The notes: generated by a model from the sequence alone, not told the origin. Shown: positions 1 to 10,666, counted from the first letter of the stretch. The stretch is 64,000 nt of DNA from Myxococcales bacterium (GCA_030652255.1 JAUSAZ010000219.1:49782-113781), one strand, 5' to 3'. Made by a program: numbers and translations.

Positions 1-153
1 CGACTCGTCGAGGCCCTTCGCCCAGAGGCGGTGCGGGTCGCGCGCGCGGCGCCACGCGAGGAAGATCCCGAGGGCGCCCACGACGAGGGCGATGTTGATG
101 TAGAGCGGGACGCGCGACGCGCGCGGCTTCGGGGAGTCGGTGGTGTTGGCCAT
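1..153 (-). CDS. Small membrane protein, C-terminus cut by the window edge
   Basis: Only the first 51 codons are present; the gene runs off the left edge. Translation from ATG at 153 gives a short polar N-terminus (MANTTDSPKPRASR), then one hydrophobic segment (about residues 16-33, PLYINIALVVGALGIFLAW), then a basic stretch (RRARDPHR). This is the profile of a single-pass inner-membrane protein with an N-terminal anchor. No family is recognised. No clear Shine-Dalgarno sequence precedes the ATG. It is transcribed away from the HARE/Mrr-like gene, so 154-429 is a divergent intergenic region. Confidence 0.5.
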   Translation of the reverse strand, partial: MANTTDSPKPRASRVPLYINIALVVGALGIFLAWRRARDPHRLWAKGLDES

Positions 154-368
154 GGGAGGGGTGGGCATCTCGGCCGATGGGCGGCCTGCCATCGTAGGTA
201 GTCGATCCATCCGCGCGGCGCCACGGCGGACGCGCGGAGATCCATCGCGACGGCGCTTTACCTCGCACGGTACTTCAGCGTAGGGTGCGCCCGACATCGC
301 GTGATCAGGGGTGGGCCCTGGTACGTGGTCGATGTCCGTATAGAGTCGATCAGCCCGCGCACGTGGCC

Positions 369-382
369 CCCGAATGTTCGGG
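369..382. promoter_or_regulatory. 14-bp palindrome upstream of the HARE/Mrr-like gene
   Basis: CCCGAATGTTCGGG is symmetric except at its two central bases and lies about 48 nt upstream of the ATG at 430. Two loop bases are too few for a stable hairpin, so a dimeric regulator's operator is the more natural reading. It loosely recalls a short GAA..TTC operator but matches no box I can name. Confidence 0.25.
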
Positions 383-429
383 CGAGCGCGACCGCGAAGG
401 GGCGCTCGACCATCGAACCGAGGATTTCC

Positions 430-2103
430 ATGACGTTCACCGAGGCCGCCGAGGCCGTGCTCCGCAAGGCGGGCAAGCCCCTGCATTTCAAGAAGATCAC
501 GCAGATCTCCATCGACGAGAACCTGCTCTCCCACGTGGGCAAGACCCCCGAGGTGACGATGAGCACGCGGCTCGCGACGCTCACCCGCCGCGACGACCCG
601 TCGCAGAACATCGTCCGCGTCCGTCCGGGCGTGTTCGGGCTGCGCGAGTGGGGCTCCATCGACGCCGCCGCGGTCGAAGAGACCGACACCGCCGAGACCA
701 CCGAGGTCGCCGCCCCGGCCGAGGCCGCGCCCGCCGCGGACGCCGCGGCCCCGAGCGTCGTCAACGGCGCCGATGTGACGGCCGAGCACGCCTCGGAGGA
801 GCTCGGCGCCGACGAGGTCGTGACGCACACGCCCGCAGCGCCCGCGGCGCCCGAGGTCGACGAGTCGCCCCGCACCCCCGAGGAGATCGAGCGCATGGCC
901 CGCATGGCCGCGGCGGTCGAGGGCCTCTCCGAGGAGGACGACGACGAGGAGCCCCTGCTCGGCGGCTCGGCGGAGAAGCAGGACGGCAACAAGCGCCGCC
1001 GCCGTCGCCGCCGTCGCGGGCGGGCGGGCGAGCGTGCCGACGGGACGCCCGGCGCCGAAGGGGAAGAGGGCGCGGCGGTGGCCGCCGAGGGTGAGGCGCC
1101 CGTCGAGGGCGCCGCCGTCGAGGGCGAGGCGCCGCGGGAGGCGGGCGACCGCCCGGAGCCGGCGCGCAGCGAGCGCGGCGAGGAGCGCGGCCGTGGCCGC
1201 CGGGGCGACCGGGGCGACCGGGGCCCGCGCGAGGCGCGCGGCGGCGAGGGCCGGCGGGACGAGGGCCGTCGGGACGAGCGCTCGGACGTCCGCGTCGAGG
1301 CCCCGGAGGGGCGCGAGGAGGAGATCGGCCGCGACACTGCCGACGCGGTGGTGGCCATCCTGGCCCGGCGCGACGACCGCCAGCCGGTGGCCCTCCGCAC
1401 GCTCATCGAAGAGGGGCTGCGCACGGGCAAGCTCGCGGGCGACCCCGCGCTCCTGCAGTCGACGGTGTCCGCGGCCATCCGGGTCGACGGCGCGCGGCGC
1501 GGGCTGCGCGGCGAGCGGGCGCGGCTGCGGCTTGCGGGCGGCCGCGTGGGCCTGCTCGACTGGACGCTCCCGCCCGACCTGGTGCGGGCCGAGGCCGAGG
1601 CCCTCGCGGCGCTCGAGCGCCTGCGCGACGCCTCGCGCCGGTACGTCGTGCGGCGCATCAACGAGCTCCCGCAGGCCTCCTTCGTCGAGGCCGCGGCGCT
1701 GCTCCTGGAGCGCATGGGCATCTCGTCGCTGCGCTCCACCCGCCGGCCGGGGGTCTCGCAGGTCGAGGCCCACCTCTGCGGCATCGCCCGGCGCGGCCCC
1801 GAGGAGATTCCAGTCGCGATCGTCCTCCGCCGCGGCGGCGAGGTCGGCCGCGAGCGCGTGATCGAGCTCCGCGGCTCGCTCCACCACTACAACAACGCCC
1901 GCGCGGGCTGGCTGCTCACCACCGGCCAGGTGCTCTCCGGCGCCCGCGACGAGGCCTCGCAGGACGGCGCGGCCCCCGTGACCCTGGTCGACGGCGTGGG
2001 CCTCGGCCGCCTGCTCGACGAGCACAAGGTGCTCGTCAGCCACGCGACCGTCACGCTCCCCTACCTCGACATCGACCTCTTCGATCAGCTGCGCGGCAGC
2101 TGA
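430..2103 (+). CDS. HARE-HTH protein with C-terminal Mrr-like nuclease fold
   Basis: The protein has about 557 residues. Residues 1-78 match the HARE-HTH winged-helix domain (TFTEAAEAVLRKAGKPLHFKKI, then VRPGVFGLREWG). An acidic/Ala-rich segment follows, then an Arg-rich disordered stretch (eight consecutive Arg near residue 190, then RG/RD-rich sequence to about 300). Next comes a second winged-helix-like segment (VAILARRDDRQPVALRTLIE...GRVGLLDW). A C-terminal domain of about 150 residues resembles Mrr-type restriction endonucleases (ELRGSLHHYNNARAGWLLTT, GARDEA, VTLVDG). HARE domains linked to nucleases are known in bacteria and are thought to act on modified DNA. The strand that should carry the Mrr Glu/Gln-x-Lys motif reads VAIVLRR, so the nuclease may be inactive. 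ATG at 430 is preferred to upstream codons because HARE homology begins directly there. Confidence 0.72.
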   Translation: MTFTEAAEAVLRKAGKPLHFKKITQISIDENLLSHVGKTPEVTMSTRLATLTRRDDPSQNIVRVRPGVFGLREWGSIDAAAVEETDTAETTEVAAPAEAAPAADAAAPSVVNGADVTAEHASEELGADEVVTHTPAAPAAPEVDESPRTPEEIERMARMAAAVEGLSEEDDDEEPLLGGSAEKQDGNKRRRRRRRRGRAGERADGTPGAEGEEGAAVAAEGEAPVEGAAVEGEAPREAGDRPEPARSERGEERGRGRRGDRGDRGPREARGGEGRRDEGRRDERSDVRVEAPEGREEEIGRDTADAVVAILARRDDRQPVALRTLIEEGLRTGKLAGDPALLQSTVSAAIRVDGARRGLRGERARLRLAGGRVGLLDWTLPPDLVRAEAEALAALERLRDASRRYVVRRINELPQASFVEAAALLLERMGISSLRSTRRPGVSQVEAHLCGIARRGPEEIPVAIVLRRGGEVGRERVIELRGSLHHYNNARAGWLLTTGQVLSGARDEASQDGAAPVTLVDGVGLGRLLDEHKVLVSHATVTLPYLDIDLFDQLRGS

Positions 2104-2125
2104 TCGCCCGCCCCCGTCCCCTCCC

Positions 2126-2764
2126 TCAGAAACATCCCCGCATGCACTCCCGGTAGGCCTCGTCGCTTCGCGCGACGCAGGCCGCGTCCTGGCGCGGGCA
2201 GCGCGCAGCCGCGGTGCTCCAGGTCGCGCGGCAGTCGTGCGCGCAGGTCGCGCCGGGCGGCTCGGCGCCGGTGTTGTCCTGCTGCGTGGGCGGCGGCGCG
2301 TTGACCGGGTTGCCGCCCGTGGAGATCCGCCCGCTCCAGGGGCTCGGCGCGGGGGTGCCGTCGGCGGGCGCGTCGGGGCGCACCGCGGGGCGCTCGCCGC
2401 CGACGGTCAGCGCCGCGGTGGGCGCGCTCGCGGGCGCCGGCGCCCCGGGGACGGCGCTGGGGTTGAGCGACGCGGTGCTGGCGCCCGACGACGGAGCGGC
2501 GGCGTCGCGGCGCTCGCCCGAGCCGAGGGCGGCGAGGCGGTTGCGGGCGAAGTCCACCCGGTCGGGGTTGGCGCCGTAGCTGTACGACTGGAGCCAGGTG
2601 CTCCAGCACGACACGCGCGCGCCGTCGGCGACCGTGGTGTCGTAGTCGAGCCCGTAGCAGCGCTCGAACGCGCTCTCGCCGTCATACACGTACCGGTAAT
2701 TCGGGCCGCAGCCGGCGAGGGCCGCGAAGCTGACGAGGAGGGCGATGGGCGCGCGCGTGGACAT
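2126..2764 (-). CDS. Lipoprotein with Cys-rich C-terminus, unknown function
   Basis: The 212-residue product starts with a lipoprotein signal (MSTRAPIALLVSFAALAGC; lipobox LAGC, Cys19), so it is probably anchored in the membrane facing the periplasm. A Tyr/Cys-containing N-terminal region is followed by an Ala/Pro/Ser-rich linker (about residues 85-165). The last 40 residues hold six Cys in C..C, C..C, C..C pairs (CAHDC, CPRQDAAC, CMRGC), which suggests a small disulfide-bonded module. No family is recognised. TACAGT lies 6 nt before the ATG (2776-2771), the -10 spacing expected of a leaderless transcript. It converges with the HARE gene across 22 nt. Confidence 0.65.
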   Translation of the reverse strand: MSTRAPIALLVSFAALAGCGPNYRYVYDGESAFERCYGLDYDTTVADGARVSCWSTWLQSYSYGANPDRVDFARNRLAALGSGERRDAAAPSSGASTASLNPSAVPGAPAPASAPTAALTVGGERPAVRPDAPADGTPAPSPWSGRISTGGNPVNAPPPTQQDNTGAEPPGATCAHDCRATWSTAAARCPRQDAACVARSDEAYRECMRGCF

Positions 2765-2800
2765 CCCGCGACTGTAGCCCGCATCGCCGCGGAGCGCAGT

Positions 2801-3439
2801 TCAGCCGGCGGGCGCGAGCAGGCGGTGGGCGAGCTCGCGCCAGCGGCGGGCGGCGTCCTGCTGGGAGCGCACGCCGCCGAGGGTGGCGAGGGTGGCCTCG
2901 TCGGCGCAGCCGCGGACCTCGTCGATCATCGCGGTGGGGGAGAGACCCTGTGAGAGCTCCAGGGCGAGCGCCCGGTGGGCCTCGGCGGTGCGGCGGCAGT
3001 CCACCACCACGCGCGCGGTGTGGATGCTCTCGCGGATCGAGCGCGGCAGCGTGGTGACCTGCGCGAGGTAGGACATCGGGAGCTGCACGGAGTCGGCGAG
3101 GCTCCAGAGGTCGCGGGCGCTCCAGCAGGGGAGGGCCTCGGCAAGGTCCCAGGTGGTGTCGTACTCGGCGGCGTCGAGGGCCAGCTCGGTGCGCAGCCCC
3201 CCGTCGGGCACGCCGAGCACCAGCTCCTGGATGGCGCCCTCGAACCACCGTCGGCGGGTGCCCTCGAGGCCGCGGTCGCCCGCGACGGCGAGCGAGCGGA
3301 AGGCCTGCCGCCAGCGGCGGCGATCGGGGTCGCGGCGCTGGAGGATGTTCACCGCGCGCGGGAAATCCCGGCGCCGGCAGAGGATCGCAGCGTCGTCGCT
3401 GATGCGGGTGTAGTCCACGGCCGGGTTCTGGGGCGTCAT
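2801..3439 (-). CDS. Hypothetical helical protein downstream of valS
   Basis: About 212 residues from ATG at 3439. A TTG 13 codons upstream (3478) is an alternative start, but neither has a strong ribosome site. The sequence is charged, soluble and mostly helical, with no signal peptide or membrane segment. Residues near 120-180 (LPMSYLAQVTTLPRSIRESIHTARVVVD, cut here) faintly recall ParB-type helix-turn-helix proteins, but I would not assign it. It lies 72 nt downstream of valS on the same strand and may be cotranscribed with it. Confidence 0.55.
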   Translation of the reverse strand: MTPQNPAVDYTRISDDAAILCRRRDFPRAVNILQRRDPDRRRWRQAFRSLAVAGDRGLEGTRRRWFEGAIQELVLGVPDGGLRTELALDAAEYDTTWDLAEALPCWSARDLWSLADSVQLPMSYLAQVTTLPRSIRESIHTARVVVDCRRTAEAHRALALELSQGLSPTAMIDEVRGCADEATLATLGGVRSQQDAARRWRELAHRLLAPAG

Positions 3440-3511
3440 CGAACCGAAGGGTTCGCAGAGCTCCCGGGGGGTGGTCAAAGAACGTGCAGGGGAGGCGAGG
3501 CGGGGTTTACC

Positions 3512-6340
3512 TCAGGCGGTAATCTCGCCGACGACGGCGATGGCGGCGCGGAGGCGGTCGACCTTGTCGGCGAGCTCGGTGAGGCGCTCGCGGTCCTTGG
3601 CCACGACGTCGGCGGGCGCGCGGCCCACGTAGTCGGGGTTCTTGAGGCGCCCCTGGAGCCCGGCGGCCTCCTTCTGGGACTTCTCGATGTCCTTCTCCAG
3701 CCGACCCTTCTCCTTCGCCGGGTCGATGTGTCCGGCGAGGGGAATGAGCACCTCGACGCCGTGGGAGACGCCGTAGCCCACGCCGCGCGGCCGCTCCTCG
3801 GCGGGCGACGCGTGCACCACCTCCGCGGCGCGGGTCAGCAGGCGCACCTGTGCCTCGTAGGTGACGAGCACCGCGCGGGTGTCGGCGTCGGCGGTGCGCA
3901 GCGTGACGGTGATGGCCGCGCCGGGCTTGATGCCGAGCTCGGCGCAGATGCGGCGGACGTTCTCGACGGTGCCCTGGAGGGCGGCGATGCGGCGCTCGGC
4001 CTCGGGGTCGTGGGCGGCGTCGCCGTCGTCGGGGAAGGGGGCCAGCGCGAGCACCTCGGGGAGGCCGCCGTCGGCGCGGCGTCGGCGGATGTTCTCCGGG
4101 AGGTGCGACCAGCACTCGGCCGTGAGGTGCGGCATGAAGGGATGCAGCAGCCGGTGCACGGTCTCCAGGCAGTGGGCGAGGGTGAGCTTGTACGAGGCGC
4201 GCGTGACCTCGTCGTCGCCCTTGAGCACCGGCTTGCAGAGCTCCAGGAACCAGTCGCAGAGCTCGTACCAGAAGAACTGGTACACGGCCGCGGTGGCCTC
4301 ATCGAGGCGGAAGTCCTTCACGCCCTGGTTCACGGCGCCGACGGCGTGGGCGAGGCGCGAGAGGATCCAGCGCTCGGCGTCCGAGGCGGGCACGGGGAAG
4401 GGCCCCGTGGGGCGCGGCGCGACGTCGGCGATGTGGGTGAGGGCGAAGCGCGTGGCGTTCCAGACCTTGTTGCAGAAGTCGCGGTACCCCTGGAGGCGGG
4501 CGAGGTTGAGGTTGATCTTGCGCGACTGCGGGGGGTGGCTCGCGAGGTAGAAGCGCACGGCGTCGGCGCCGAAGGCGGGGAAGCCCTCCTTCATGGTGGA
4601 GACGCTGGGGTAGGCCTTGCGGAACTTCTGCAGCCCCTCCTGGAAGGGCGCGCTCCCCGAGGCGTGGGCGATGATGTCCTGGAGCGTGGCCCCGTTCACG
4701 AGGTCGAGCGGGTCGATGACGTTGCCCTTCACCTTGGACATCTTCGAGCCGGTCTCGTCGCAGACCATCCCGTGCAGCAGCACCCGCCGGAAGGGCACGT
4801 CCCCGAGGAAGTGCAGCCCCATCATGAGCATGCGGGCGACCCAGAAGAAGATGATGTCGAAGCCGGTCTCCATCACCGACGTCGGGTAGAAGGTCTTGAG
4901 GGCGGCGGTCTGCTCGGGCCAGCCCAGCGTCGCGAAGGGCCAGAGCGCCGAGCTGAACCACGTGTCGAGCACGTCGGGGTCGCGCGCGAGCCTGGCCCCG
5001 CCGCAGCCCGTGCACTTGGTCGGGTCTTCGCGCGAGACCACCGTGGCGCCGCAGTCGGCGCAGTACCAGGCCGGCACCTGGTGGCCCCACCAGAGCTGCC
5101 GCGAGATGCACCAGTCCTGGATGTTGGTCATCCAGTGCATGAAGGTCTTGGTCCACTCCTCGGGGGTGAAGGTGGTGCGACCCTCCTCGACGGCCTTCAC
5201 CGCCGGGGCGGCCAGCGGCGCCATGCGCACGTACCACTGCGGCAGGAGCAGGGGTTCGAGGATGTCCTGCGTGCGCTGGCAGCGGGCGTAGGGGATGGAG
5301 TGCGGCGTAGATCCGCGGTCGAGGCCCCGCTCGATGAGGGCGGCCTTCACGGCCTCGCGCGCGACGAAGCGGTCGAGCCCGGCGAAGGGACCCGCCTCGG
5401 CGTTGAGGGTGCCGTCGAGGTTGAGGATGTTGATCATCGCGAGGTTGTTGCGACGACCGCACTCGTAGTCATTGAAGTCGTGGGCGGGGGTCACCTTCAC
5501 GGCGCCGGTGCCCTTGGTGGGGTCGGCGAGCAGGCCGTCGGCGATGATGGCGAAGCTGCGGTCGACGAAGGGGTGCTTCACCCGCCGGCCGATGAGGTGC
5601 TGGTAGCGGGGGTCGTCGGGGTGCACCGCGATGGCCGTGTCGCCCACCATCGTCTCCGGGCGGGTGGTCGCCACGACGATCTCGCCGGAGCCGTCTTCGA
5701 GCGGGTAGGCGAAGGAGAAAAGCTCGGCGTTGGGACGGGTTGCGTCGGGCTCCTCGCGGTCGACCTCGAGGTCGGAGATCACCGTCTGGGCCTTGATCGA
5801 CCAGTTGACGAGCCGGTTGGCGCGATAGATGAGCCCCTCGTCGTAAAGCCGCACGAACGCTTCACGAACCGACCGGGACATGTCCGGGTCCATGGTGAAC
5901 TTCTCGCGGGTCCAGTCGACCGACGAGCCCATCACCTTCACCTGCTCGAAGATGCGCCCCCCGGAGCGGCCCTTCCACTCCCACACCCGCTCGATGAACT
6001 TCTCCCGCCCGAGCGTGTGGCGGTCGCTGCCCTCGCGCTTGAGCTCACGCTCCACGACGATCTGCGTGGCGATGCCCGCGTGGTCGATGCCCGGCAGCCA
6101 GAGGGTGTTCTGCCCGGTCATGCGCGCGTGGCGGGTGATGCTGTCCTGGATGGTCAGCATGAGGGCGTGGCCCATGTGCAGCGAGCCCGTCACGTTGGGC
6201 GGCGGGATGGCGATGGTGAAGGTCTGCGCGTTGTCGACGCCGTCGACCGCGTGGAACCACGTCGACCCAAGCTCGCGCTCGCGCCATCGGGGCTCGACTT
6301 CGTTGGGGTCGTAGGGGCGGGTGAAATCGCTGGTCGACAT
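3512..6340 (-). CDS. valS: Valine--tRNA ligase
   Basis: This cytoplasmic class I aminoacyl-tRNA synthetase charges tRNA-Val with valine and edits mischarged threonine. The 942-residue length fits bacterial ValRS. The HIGH motif appears as HMGH (residues 55-58), preceded by PPPNVTGSL. The KMSKS loop is KMSKVKGN (about residue 533), with Val in place of the second Ser. The CP1 editing region contains VVATTRPETMVGDTA. A CxxC...CxxC zinc-like element (CADCGATV, CTGCGG) lies before the catalytic half resumes at DVLDTWFSS. The C-terminus ends in the family's coiled-coil arm (AKEKGRLEKDIEKSQ). A GAGGAG ribosome site precedes ATG 6340. The response-regulator gene ends 98 nt upstream on the same strand. 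Confidence 0.97.
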   Translation of the reverse strand: MSTSDFTRPYDPNEVEPRWRERELGSTWFHAVDGVDNAQTFTIAIPPPNVTGSLHMGHALMLTIQDSITRHARMTGQNTLWLPGIDHAGIATQIVVERELKREGSDRHTLGREKFIERVWEWKGRSGGRIFEQVKVMGSSVDWTREKFTMDPDMSRSVREAFVRLYDEGLIYRANRLVNWSIKAQTVISDLEVDREEPDATRPNAELFSFAYPLEDGSGEIVVATTRPETMVGDTAIAVHPDDPRYQHLIGRRVKHPFVDRSFAIIADGLLADPTKGTGAVKVTPAHDFNDYECGRRNNLAMINILNLDGTLNAEAGPFAGLDRFVAREAVKAALIERGLDRGSTPHSIPYARCQRTQDILEPLLLPQWYVRMAPLAAPAVKAVEEGRTTFTPEEWTKTFMHWMTNIQDWCISRQLWWGHQVPAWYCADCGATVVSREDPTKCTGCGGARLARDPDVLDTWFSSALWPFATLGWPEQTAALKTFYPTSVMETGFDIIFFWVARMLMMGLHFLGDVPFRRVLLHGMVCDETGSKMSKVKGNVIDPLDLVNGATLQDIIAHASGSAPFQEGLQKFRKAYPSVSTMKEGFPAFGADAVRFYLASHPPQSRKINLNLARLQGYRDFCNKVWNATRFALTHIADVAPRPTGPFPVPASDAERWILSRLAHAVGAVNQGVKDFRLDEATAAVYQFFWYELCDWFLELCKPVLKGDDEVTRASYKLTLAHCLETVHRLLHPFMPHLTAECWSHLPENIRRRRADGGLPEVLALAPFPDDGDAAHDPEAERRIAALQGTVENVRRICAELGIKPGAAITVTLRTADADTRAVLVTYEAQVRLLTRAAEVVHASPAEERPRGVGYGVSHGVEVLIPLAGHIDPAKEKGRLEKDIEKSQKEAAGLQGRLKNPDYVGRAPADVVAKDRERLTELADKVDRLRAAIAVVGEITA

Positions 6341-6438
6341 CCGGGATGCTCCTCACGGTCGGGGAAGGTCTGAGCTTCCTACTGTGGGGGCGCGCGGGTC
6401 GCAACGCCTTCGGCGCGCGAGCGGATGTCGATGGGAAA

Positions 6439-7305
6439 CTACGGGGCGGTGAGGCGCTTGAGCTCTTCGCGGATCATCGTCTCGGCGAGCACCGGGACGA
6501 CCTCCCAGACCACGCGCTCGACGACGTCGCGGGTGAGGGCGGTGACGGCCTCGACCTGCGCCGGGGTCAGGCCCATCGCGGCCGTGCGGGCGGCGATCTG
6601 GTCGGACACCGAGCGGGCGATGTCCGAGGCCTGCACCGGGATGACCGGCGTGGGGGCGCCCGGCTCGGCCGGGGGCGCGGGGCGGGCGGAGATGCGCGGC
6701 GCGGCGTCGTTGAGGTCGCCGAGCAGGTCGTCGGCCGAGACACGCGCGGGCCGGGCGGGCGCCGCCGGGGCGGCGGGCGGGGCGGCGGGCTTGAGCGACG
6801 CGGCGGGCGTCGGGGTCACCGACCGGGCGACGGCCTGCGGGGCCGGGGCCTGCGGGCGCGGGGCGCTCGGGGGCAGCGGCGGGGCCGGGGGGCGAGCCGG
6901 CGTCGCGGCGGCGTGGGCGGGCGCCGGGGCAGGGGCCGCTGCGCTGATGGACTGGCGCACCCGGTCGATCATGGCCTGGGAGTCGAAGGGCTTGAGCACC
7001 GCGCCCTGGGCGCCCGCGGCGCGGGCCGCGGCCTCGTCGAGGGGCGAGTGGTCGGAGTACAGGAGGTACACCGGCACGGCGGAGAGGTTGGGCTCGCCGC
7101 GGAGGCTCTTCACGAGGTCGTAGCTGCTCGTGCCGGGGAGATTGACGTCGACGATGATCGCGTTGGGGCGCACCTCGCGGGCGCGAGACAGCGCCCCGTC
7201 GGCGCCGTCGTGGGTCACGACCGCGATGTCTTCACCGGCGAAGGTCATCTCGAAGACCTTTCGCATCGTCGCGCTGTCATCGATGACGAACACGGATTTG
7301 GGCAC
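6439..7305 (-). CDS. Receiver-domain protein with Pro/Ala linker and helical C-terminus (RomR-like architecture)
   Basis: GTG at 7305 is chosen because it follows AAGAAGGAG at good spacing and directly begins the receiver fold (VPKSVFVIDDSATMRKVF). The product has 288 residues. The receiver domain (about 1-118) keeps the acidic DD pair, the phospho-acceptor Asp in IIVDVNLPG, and Lys in LKPF. The usual Thr/Ser after beta-4 appears to be Tyr (VYLLYSDHS). A Pro/Ala-rich linker (about 125-215) leads to a conserved helical tail (VVERVVWEVVPVLAETMIREEL). This layout resembles the Myxococcus polarity regulator RomR, but similar receiver-linker-helix proteins are common in this phylum, so function is inferred only as phospho-signalling or localisation. 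A strong sigma-70-type promoter lies at 7380-7409. Confidence 0.8.
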   Translation of the reverse strand: MPKSVFVIDDSATMRKVFEMTFAGEDIAVVTHDGADGALSRAREVRPNAIIVDVNLPGTSSYDLVKSLRGEPNLSAVPVYLLYSDHSPLDEAAARAAGAQGAVLKPFDSQAMIDRVRQSISAAAPAPAPAHAAATPARPPAPPLPPSAPRPQAPAPQAVARSVTPTPAASLKPAAPPAAPAAPARPARVSADDLLGDLNDAAPRISARPAPPAEPGAPTPVIPVQASDIARSVSDQIAARTAAMGLTPAQVEAVTALTRDVVERVVWEVVPVLAETMIREELKRLTAP

Positions 7306-7379
7306 GACCGACTCCTTCTTCAGCGGAGCCCCGGTCGTTCCATCGCTCGCGCGTGGGGGACCCGTCAGCCCGCGATGAC

Positions 7380-7409
7380 GTTGTAGGGGGGCGCGAAAGT
7401 TGGTGTCAA
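7380..7409 (-). promoter_or_regulatory. Sigma-70-type promoter of the receiver-domain gene
   Basis: On the minus strand a perfect TTGACA (7409-7404) is followed after 18 nt by TACAAC (7385-7380; 4 of 6 to TATAAT). Transcription would start near 7373, giving a leader of about 70 nt before GTG 7305. This is the closest match to the -35 consensus that I found in the window. Confidence 0.62.
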
Positions 7410-7542
7410 GAATCGCGAGCGGTCGCCCGCTGACTCTGTGTCGATGCCTTGCCGGTGAAGGCCCAGCCGTGGCAGAGATCGCGGGCGAGGGCAGCGCGCC
7501 GATCGACCGGCGTGCGCCCACGGATGGAGCGCGATCGTCCCC

Positions 7543-8946
7543 GTGAGCCGAGGGTCGGCCAACCAAGAGAACTCACGCCTGGATGACTACCGCATCGTCG
7601 CCGAGCTCGCGCGGGGCGGCATGGCGGCGGTGTTCCTGGCGGTGTACGAGGGCGCGGCGCGGCCGCGGGAGATCGTCGCCATCAAGGTGGTGCACCCGCA
7701 CCTCGCCTACGACCCCGACTTCGTCGCCATGCTCGCCGACGAGGCCCGCATCGCCTCGTCCATCGGCCACCCCAACGTGGTGGAGATCCGGGAGTTCGTG
7801 CTCGGGCGCGCCGACGGGCGCAACTACATCGTGATGGAGTATGCCGACGGCGAGACGCTGTCGATGTTCCTCAAGCACGGGGCGCGGGGCAAGCGGCTGA
7901 GCACGGCGCTGGCGGCGAGCATCGCAGCCGACGTGGCGGGCGGGCTGCACGCCGCCCACGAGCTGCGGGGACCGCACGGCGAAGACCTGCAGCTGGTGCA
8001 CCGCGACGTGTCGCCGCAGAACATCATCGTCACCTACGACGGCCGGGTGAAGCTCACGGACTTCGGCGTCGCCAAGGCCACCGGGCGCATCCAGCGGACG
8101 CAGCCCGGGGAGATCAAGGGCAAGCTGGCGTACATGGCGCCGGAGCAGGCCTTCGGCCGCGAGGTCGACCGTCGCTCCGACGTCTACGCGCTCGGGGTGG
8201 TGCTCTACGAGCTCGCCATGGGCCGCCGGCTCTTCGGGGGAAAGACCGACGCGGACACCATCCGCAACGTGATGCAGCACAACATCGTGCCGCCCCGCGA
8301 GATCGACCCGGAGTTTCCCGAGGGCCTGGAGCAGATCATCCTGGCGATGCTCACCAAGGAGCCCGCCGATCGCTTCCAGACCGCGGGCGCGGCCGAGCGG
8401 GCGCTGCGAGGCTACCTCCGGAGCGTCGGCGCGGGCGACCTCGCGGCGAGCCTCGGGGCCTTCGTCCGCGACCTCGACCCCGACCGCTTCCGCGCGAAGC
8501 AGGAACTCCTCGCCGGCGAGCGGGCGCTCCTCCCGCCGCCCGGACCGCCGCGACCGCCACCCCGGGGCCCCGAGCCCGACGGGCACCCCGACGACGGCCC
8601 GACGCTCCTGTCCGGCCAGATCGAGGACGCGATGCGCCAGATCGGCCTCTCGGCGTCGCAGGCGCCGCCGCGGCCCTCCGCTCCGCCCCCGCCGCGGCCC
8701 TCCGCCCCGCCCCCGCCGCGTCCGTCCGCGCCGATGGTCGGGCCCTCGCACGGCATCGACCAGACCGTCCAGGCGGAGTTTTCGCAGGCCGTGCTCGACC
8801 AGATCCGCGCGTCCTCCGCGCCGCCCGCCGCCCCGATGATCCCCGCCGCGGCCCCCCCGAACACCCTCCTCTGGGTGGCCATCGTGGGGGGGCTCCTGCT
8901 GATCATCGGTGGCGCCGTGGCGATCGTGGTGCTGGTCGTCCTCTGA
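7543..8946 (+). CDS. Membrane-anchored Hanks-type Ser/Thr protein kinase
   Basis: The 467-residue protein has an N-terminal kinase domain (about 15-285) with all catalytic elements: glycine loop ARGGMAAVF, VAIK lysine, DEARIAS glutamate, HRDVSPQN catalytic loop, DFGVAK, and the APE-type motif YMAPEQ. A Pro-rich linker follows and contains the tandem unit PPRPSAPP. One transmembrane helix lies at the extreme C-terminus (about 442-465, NTLLWVAIVGGLLLIIGGAV, cut here). The kinase therefore faces the cytoplasm with almost no periplasmic sensor. GTG 7543 is used; a GGAG lies about 14-17 nt upstream. It is divergent from the receiver gene and converges on the mutase gene across 8 nt. Confidence 0.92.
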   Translation: MSRGSANQENSRLDDYRIVAELARGGMAAVFLAVYEGAARPREIVAIKVVHPHLAYDPDFVAMLADEARIASSIGHPNVVEIREFVLGRADGRNYIVMEYADGETLSMFLKHGARGKRLSTALAASIAADVAGGLHAAHELRGPHGEDLQLVHRDVSPQNIIVTYDGRVKLTDFGVAKATGRIQRTQPGEIKGKLAYMAPEQAFGREVDRRSDVYALGVVLYELAMGRRLFGGKTDADTIRNVMQHNIVPPREIDPEFPEGLEQIILAMLTKEPADRFQTAGAAERALRGYLRSVGAGDLAASLGAFVRDLDPDRFRAKQELLAGERALLPPPGPPRPPPRGPEPDGHPDDGPTLLSGQIEDAMRQIGLSASQAPPRPSAPPPPRPSAPPPPRPSAPMVGPSHGIDQTVQAEFSQAVLDQIRASSAPPAAPMIPAAAPPNTLLWVAIVGGLLLIIGGAVAIVVLVVL

Positions 8947-8954
8947 TCGCCCTC

Positions 8955-10625
<1,671 letters not shown>

Positions 10626-10666
10626 CGTCGACGCTCCTCCGCGCGGCACCGATCGCGCTGGGCGCG

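Noticed and set aside
2975..6373. A long plus-strand frame covering the valS region
   Set aside because: It is a composition shadow of valS, which has complete synthetase motifs on the minus strand.
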